Assembly: GCA_947095585.1 (NCBI GenBank)
Contig: OX352762.1
Location: 95,206,249 to 95,270,248, forward strand
Direction of reading: 5' to 3'
DNA length: 64,000 nucleotides
Source of the DNA: Nephrocerus scutellatus
Taxonomy: Eukaryota > Arthropoda > Insecta > Diptera > Pipunculidae
Shown: one piece after another, positions 59,266-64,000 of the stretch
Layout: each line of letters opens with the position of its first letter
Position numbering within the stretch: the stretch's first letter is position 1
The notes under the pieces: model-generated
The model's database searches: none
The model's input: the letters and a program-made list of their open reading frames with translations, nothing else
What the model was told of the DNA's origin: nothing
Translations under genes and position numbers: made by a program

Positions 59266-61305
59266 GGTGCCGAAAAAAAGTTTTTAGTAAAAGTAATAAA
59301 AAATTTAAATATTTCATCAAAAATTGCTTTTTTGCTATTCAAAATATTCGCCTTTAGATCAATACACAACACTTTTTCCAGTCCGAAGATGATAGCTTCA
59401 AAACTTGGGTTTTGAACGCTTCAACCGCCTCTTCAGGCGATAAAAATCGTTGTCCACGCATCTTATCCTTGATTGTTGGGAACAGGAAGGAGTCATTGGG
59501 TGCCAAGACCGTGCTCTAAGGCGGATGACAAATCAATTCGATCGTTCGAGTGCTCAAATACTCACTCGCTTGTTTGATGTGATGTGTGTGAGCTCGCATT
59601 ATCGTGATGCAAAATGATTCGCCGTTTTGGGTTGTTTTCTCTCAATTTGTTGAAAACCTCAGGCAAACAAATGGTCGTATACCAAGCTGAATTGACTGTC
59701 TTTTGATTTTCAAAAGCTACAGTAGCCACATGACCGGTTTTAGTGAAGAAACACGCTCATTTGCTTCCCAACGCTCCGAGCTCGCACAACTTTTGTTGGA
59801 TTTTTTTCGAATTGGAAGACCCAAACAGTCGATTGCTCTTTTCTTTCTGGCTCATACGCAAATATCCATGACTCGACACCTGTCACGATCTTGTATACGT
59901 TTTTCGAAGTACCTTCAACGAATTTTTCAAGCATTTGGTGGCACCAATCGACACGAACCTTTTTTTGTGCGTCTGTCAAAAAATGTGGAACCCAACGTTC
60001 ACATAAGTTCCGCACCTTTAAATGATCAGGTAAGATTGTATTTTGCGGTCAGCCATCCGCAGAATAGGGGAAATAACACAGAATGCTCTAGAATTGCAGG
60101 TGGCCGTAATTATCTCTGACTGGTGGAAGTGCGATCAAACCTCCACGTGGTGGCCGCCGGTGATTTTCCTCAAATGCAGGAAAATCGGAATGATCGGGCT
60201 AGTCCCTTCAAAGGAAGGTTAGCGCGAGGCCAATAACCTCGCCCGTACAAAATTATTATTACAGAGCCCAAAATCAGCCTCGGATACACTGACGCCGAAC
60301 ACGGCAACGAAAACGGCTAATGTTTCAAAACTCACTACACCATCTTTTTATAAGCCATGTAAAAATATCCGGATCACTATCAAGCCCATTTAACATCTGC
60401 AACGGGCTCCGACAAGGGGATGGTCTGGCCTGCGTCCTCTTCAACCTAGCGTTGGAGAAAGAGATCCGAGACTCTGACGTACCGGCGAGAGGAACAATCC
60501 TCTATAAGTCCATTGAGATACTGGCTTACGCAGACGATATTGACATCGTTGGTAGAAACCGAAGAGCTTTACAAGAAGCTGGCAGGCTCCGGTGGCAGGT
60601 CACTTTGCTCGCATGAGTGAAGAGGATCCTGCTCGGAAAGTCCTTTGCGGTAGGATTTATGGAACTCTACGCTGGAAGGATGGCGTAGACCAGGACGCCC
60701 TCAGTTTAGGGATGACAAACTGAATGACATCGGCTCGAATCGGGATCGGTGGAGAGATTTTTTGCGTGAAGCCGGACCGGAACCGGACCCCGGTTGTACA
60801 GCCAAATATGATGATGATGAAGATCGTATTAACACTGGTGTTACTAATGCAAGGTATGCCTCGATTTCGCGATAAGTCTCATGACGATCCCCTTCAATCA
60901 GTTTACTCACAGCATCGATGTTTTCTGGCACAAAAGCTGTTTTTGGACGACCTTCACGAAGCTCGTCTTTGAGTGAACGTCGTTCGCGTTTAAATTCATT
61001 GTACCAATTATAAACACCAGCCAGGGATGGTGCTTCGTCGCGAAAAGTAGAATGAAGTAATTCGAAGCCCTGTGGTTGAGTTAGCCCCTTTCGAAAATCG
61101 TAAAAAATCGTCACACGAAAATTTTCACGCTATAATTGCATTTTTTCACTGAATTCAAATTTTCAAGTAAATAAAAAACAACAGATTACTTTTGACACAC
61201 ATAACCTCGAAAAATGTTAAACTTTTTGACCGACATAGAGATTTGCATCGGAAAATACTAGTATTACCATTTTCTTAAAACATTTACGGCACCCCTCGTA
61301 TCTAT
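59266..61305 (-). mobile_element. mariner transposon, dead, split by an RTE-A insertion
   Basis: The ends share the inverted sequence aggggtgccg (59268; complement cggcacccct near 61296). Without the 777 bp LINE and one target duplication the element is about 1.25 kb, normal for mariner. The transposase starts at 61114 on the minus strand, with an HTH N-terminal region (YNEFKRERRS). Downstream of the LINE are WVPHFL, then TGVES, where the family has TGDES, so the first catalytic Asp is Val. HHDNASSHT near 59605 keeps the second Asp. The third site reads STVLAPND, also lacking its Asp. Stops and frameshifts add to this. Confidence 0.87.
60043..60819 (+). mobile_element. RTE-A LINE, copy 6, internally deleted, with target duplication
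   Basis: This 777 bp insert has both family ends (gcggtcagccatcc... and ccaaatatgatgatgatg). It retains the 5' UTR (60045-60315), a short RT part (VKISGSLSSPFNI, GLRQGDGLACVLF, AYADDIDIVG near 60530) and the 3' end. It lacks endonuclease, linker and most of the RT. The flanks aagattgtatt (60032-60042) and aagatcgtatt (60820-60830) are an 11 bp target-site duplication with one mismatch. A second boundary near 60575 joins RALQEA to a distant 3' segment. Confidence 0.92.
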
Positions 61306-61890
61306 GTCCGCGATAAAGTTTACATCAATTTTAGCAAAATTATAATCGTCTCCTAGACGTAAGTGCAATTAGTGGCCATTGCAAACGTTTGTAACTGTCA
61401 TATCCCATTATTCCAACCGCAAACGTCTTTCCGAGCAGGTGATTGCGAATTGGTGAATGTATTTAAATACACACAGGACTGCGGAACTTCAAATTCGTAC
61501 TTTTTTTTTTTTTTAATTTTATGATATTCTGTTCACGTCAAAGATGTCGCGTCGTAATTACGTAATTTGTTTTGCCGACAATAATGTGCAGCCACAAATT
61601 TCGAGCCACCAGCTTGATCTGAAGGAAAGCGTATCTGGTCGAGTTGAACTTGTAGAGGACTTCTTGCATTGTTATCTCAGAGTGCTTCTCTGCAGTGGAC
61701 TTTTTTGTATAACTCATGCGCCTGACGCGGTCCTCCATTTATTACTGTTCTATGGATGGGATTCTTCTGTCAGGCTGCTTATCCTTTAAGTTTTTCTCAA
61801 CTAAAGTGCTGAGTAAATTTGATTAAAATTTATGTTGAATTGGGTTATTTTGCATCAAAAGTTTTTAATTGTTAGCATACTCTTAATATT
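61306..61890 (-). mobile_element. RTE-A fragments, strongly degraded
   Basis: Plus-strand blocks ccgcaaacgtctttccgagc (61418) and aacttcaaattcgtac (61485) parallel 54507-54525 and 54892-54906. cctgacgcggtcctcc (61720) and gattcttctgtcaggctgct (61761) parallel 55686-55750. Order and orientation fit an old minus-strand RTE-A copy with deletions. Confidence 0.6.
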
Positions 61891-62145
61891 GGGCGCTGGG
61901 TGCAGGAGGTTCGTAGCTCGAATCCCAGAAAAACACCAAAAGTATTTTTCCCGCAAATGTCTGACAAACATCCGAGAGTAATTGTTACGGAAAGCTTCTC
62001 AATTCGCCGTTCGGATAAGGCATTAAATTGTAGGTCCCTTCCATTTGTGTGCAAAAATATACATGCACATCACAAATAGTCGCAAGAAGCTAGGCCTTGG
62101 ACCGCAACGGTCTGTCGCGCCGAATATTATTTTATTATTATTGTT
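61891..62145 (+). mobile_element. tRNA-derived SINE with shortened head
   Basis: The head runs gggcgctgggtgcaggaggt into gctcgaatccc, so ~30 bases including the A box are missing. The B box, body and tail (ttggaccgcaacggtctgtc, gcgccgaatatt) are present. Loss of the A box should abolish internal Pol III initiation. Confidence 0.87.
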
Positions 62146-63356
62146 ATACTCTTTATATTAAAGGATATGTATTTTTGTGGCTTTGTTTTATATAGCAAAA
62201 AAAGTAACTCAAGTTTCGGTTGAATATGTTTTTGGAAATATAGTTTTCAACGACGGTTAAATATAGTTTGTAAGTATTCGTTGCTAATCCTTATCTCCCA
62301 TAGTAATATGACCAGAAATATTGCTGCAAATTTTTTTGTTTTTAGTTTTTTATTACCTTGCGGGAAACTCTATTTCATGAGGAGTGTGAATTATCAGCGT
62401 TCAGAAGCACTCAAAAGCAATTTTTTATACCACGACTCGGTCGCATTTTGCTGAATAACAGAATTTGTTTTAAATGGAACACTCGAACTGCTGTCGAAAA
62501 CCAAACTTGGAGGCCGAAATCCTTCAAATATTGTAAGATTGCAATATGCTTATCGCCAGGATACCTAATGACGACGGGCAAACAAAATGTGCCAAGTCCG
62601 TAGCGTTACAGCGATGGGTTTTCATTGTCTACAGTTGCTGTACGTTTCTATTAAATAATGGGGTTTCCTGTGCATTGGTTCTCAACAACAAGATCAGTAA
62701 CAAAACAAGAGCAATTACCAAACCTTGAAACCTCTTCTAAAAAATAAAAGATGCGATTAAAGTGAATATTTTTTTCTACAGGATGATGAATTGCAACGTG
62801 GGGATGATAATAATGGTGGAGTAGAATTTATGTGGTATGTGCCCTTAGGCTTATAAAATTAATAAAAAAAGAGAAGAACTATTTGAAATCAATGAAACCA
62901 TTAAATGGTGAACAAGGACGAACTTTTAAAGGAAAATTAATTTATATTCGCATTGCAATATGTTTATTTTAACGATTTTTTTAAGGTAAAAATAATTCCC
63001 AAATTTTTGCAGTTAATCTGCCAAACTTAAGCATTATTTAAATTTTCATATCGGTTTTAAGATTTGTTGCACCAGATCCTTTCATAAATATTTTGTAATT
63101 TTGACTAAACAAGATGCTAAATAAATTTAGGCTTCCTTCTGTACTGAATTAGGACAAAGTCCATAGTCTGGAATACTGGTGGTATTTTTAATTTAATTTT
63201 ATTTGTTTATATTGACATTCCAGTTGTCAGCTCTATAGACAAGGCCAATCTGTTTGCTGCGCATTTCGCAGCTAGCTCTATGCTTCCAGATTGTGCATTG
63301 CTGCATCCTGCACCTCAGAGTATTGAACCTTCTATGGGTCAGATATTCATTCGTAC
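62146..63356. other. No gene recognised
   Basis: AT-rich. Open frames at 62358-62728 have no recognised domain. No repeat seen. Confidence 0.4.
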
Positions 63357-64000
63357 TAGAAACCGAAGAGCTTTACAAGAAGCTGGCAGGCTCCGGTGGC
63401 AGGTCACTTTGCTCGCATGAGTGAAGAGGATCCTGCTCGGAAAGTCCTTTGCGGTAGGATTTATGGAACTCTACGCTGGAAGGATGGCGTAGACCAGGAC
63501 GCCCTCAGTTTAGGGATGACAAACTGAATGACATCGGCTCGAATCGGGATCGGTGGAGAGATTTTTTGCGTGAAGCCGGACCGGAACCGGACCCCGGTTG
63601 TACAGCCAAATATGATGATGATGAAGATCGTATTAACACTGGTGTTACTAATGCTAGGTATGCCTCGATTTCGCGATAAGTCTCATGACGATCCCCTTCA
63701 ATCAGTTTACTCACAGCATCGATGTTTTCTGGCACAAAAGCTGTTTTTGGACGACCTTCACGAAGCTCGTCTTTGAGTGAACGTCGTTCGCGTTTAAATT
63801 CATTGTACCAATTATAAACACCAGCCAGGGATGGTGCTTCGTCGCCAAAAGTAGAATGAAGTAATTCGAAGCCCTGTGGTTGGGTTAGCCCCTTTCGAAA
63901 ATCGTAAAAAATCGTCACACGAAAATTTTCACGCTATAATTGCATTTTTTCACTGAATTAAATTTTTCAAGTAAATAAAAAACAACAGATTACTTTTGAT
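63357..64000. repeat. Duplicate of the LINE/mariner junction (60553-61196)
   Basis: From tagaaaccgaagagcttta the sequence follows 60553-61196 at a constant offset of 2804 to the window end, with only a few substitutions. It includes the RTE-A 3' end, its ATG repeat, the right target-site copy and the minus-strand mariner N-terminal frame (63505-63918). The left edge lies inside the RTE-A RT, so a pre-existing nested structure was copied. The right end is beyond the window. Confidence 0.93.

Overview
The window looks like TE-rich, AT-rich nuclear DNA from an insect, most likely a brachyceran fly. That placement is inference. It rests on the mix of non-LTR elements (LOA-like, RTE-like, Jockey/CR1-like), a BEL/Pao remnant, a mariner, a tRNA-derived SINE, and a nuclear mitochondrial fragment with an insect-type 16S rRNA 3' end followed by tRNA-Leu(CUN). 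Only one convincing host coding sequence is present. It lies on the minus strand at 6576-8591: a 671-residue, Ser/His/Ala-rich protein with one transmembrane segment near its C-terminus. I do not recognise its name.

Layout. 1-6.5 kb: dispersed repeats, a degraded LINE of the family I call RTE-A (its 3' end is an ATG repeat), a BEL/Pao integrase remnant and a small MITE. 6.6-8.6 kb: the host gene. 9.6-14.1 kb: two SINE copies, a second MITE of the same family and two arrays of ~140 bp degenerate repeats. 15.1-18.6 kb: a perfect 312 bp tandem duplication, then a LOA-like LINE. 18.8-20.9 kb: an inverted mini-repeat cluster and a foldback element. 21.2-27.0 kb: two RTE-A copies head to head. 28.0-42.2 kb: an RTE-B LINE truncated by a nuclear mitochondrial insert (NUMT), a SINE, microsatellites and a Jockey/CR1-like LINE. 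About 6.1 kb of this stretch is tandemly duplicated (28560-34666 and 34677-40855). 44.5-50 kb: another RTE-A copy with a SINE inside it, then other repeats and a foldback MITE. 50.8-51.6 kb: 264 bp tandem repeats. 54.3-58.9 kb: an RTE-A copy, the second foldback MITE and degenerate repeats. 59.3-61.3 kb: a dead mariner split by a 777 bp RTE-A insertion with a visible target-site duplication. From 63357 to the window end, half of that nested structure is repeated.

The sequence gives a relative chronology. The NUMT interrupts the RTE-B reverse transcriptase, and the SINE lies beyond it. Both were present before the 6.1 kb duplication, which is recent because few substitutions separate its copies. 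The LINE-in-mariner insertion preceded duplication of its right half. I see no bacterial-type operon, CRISPR array, intact retroelement ORF set or functional host RNA gene.
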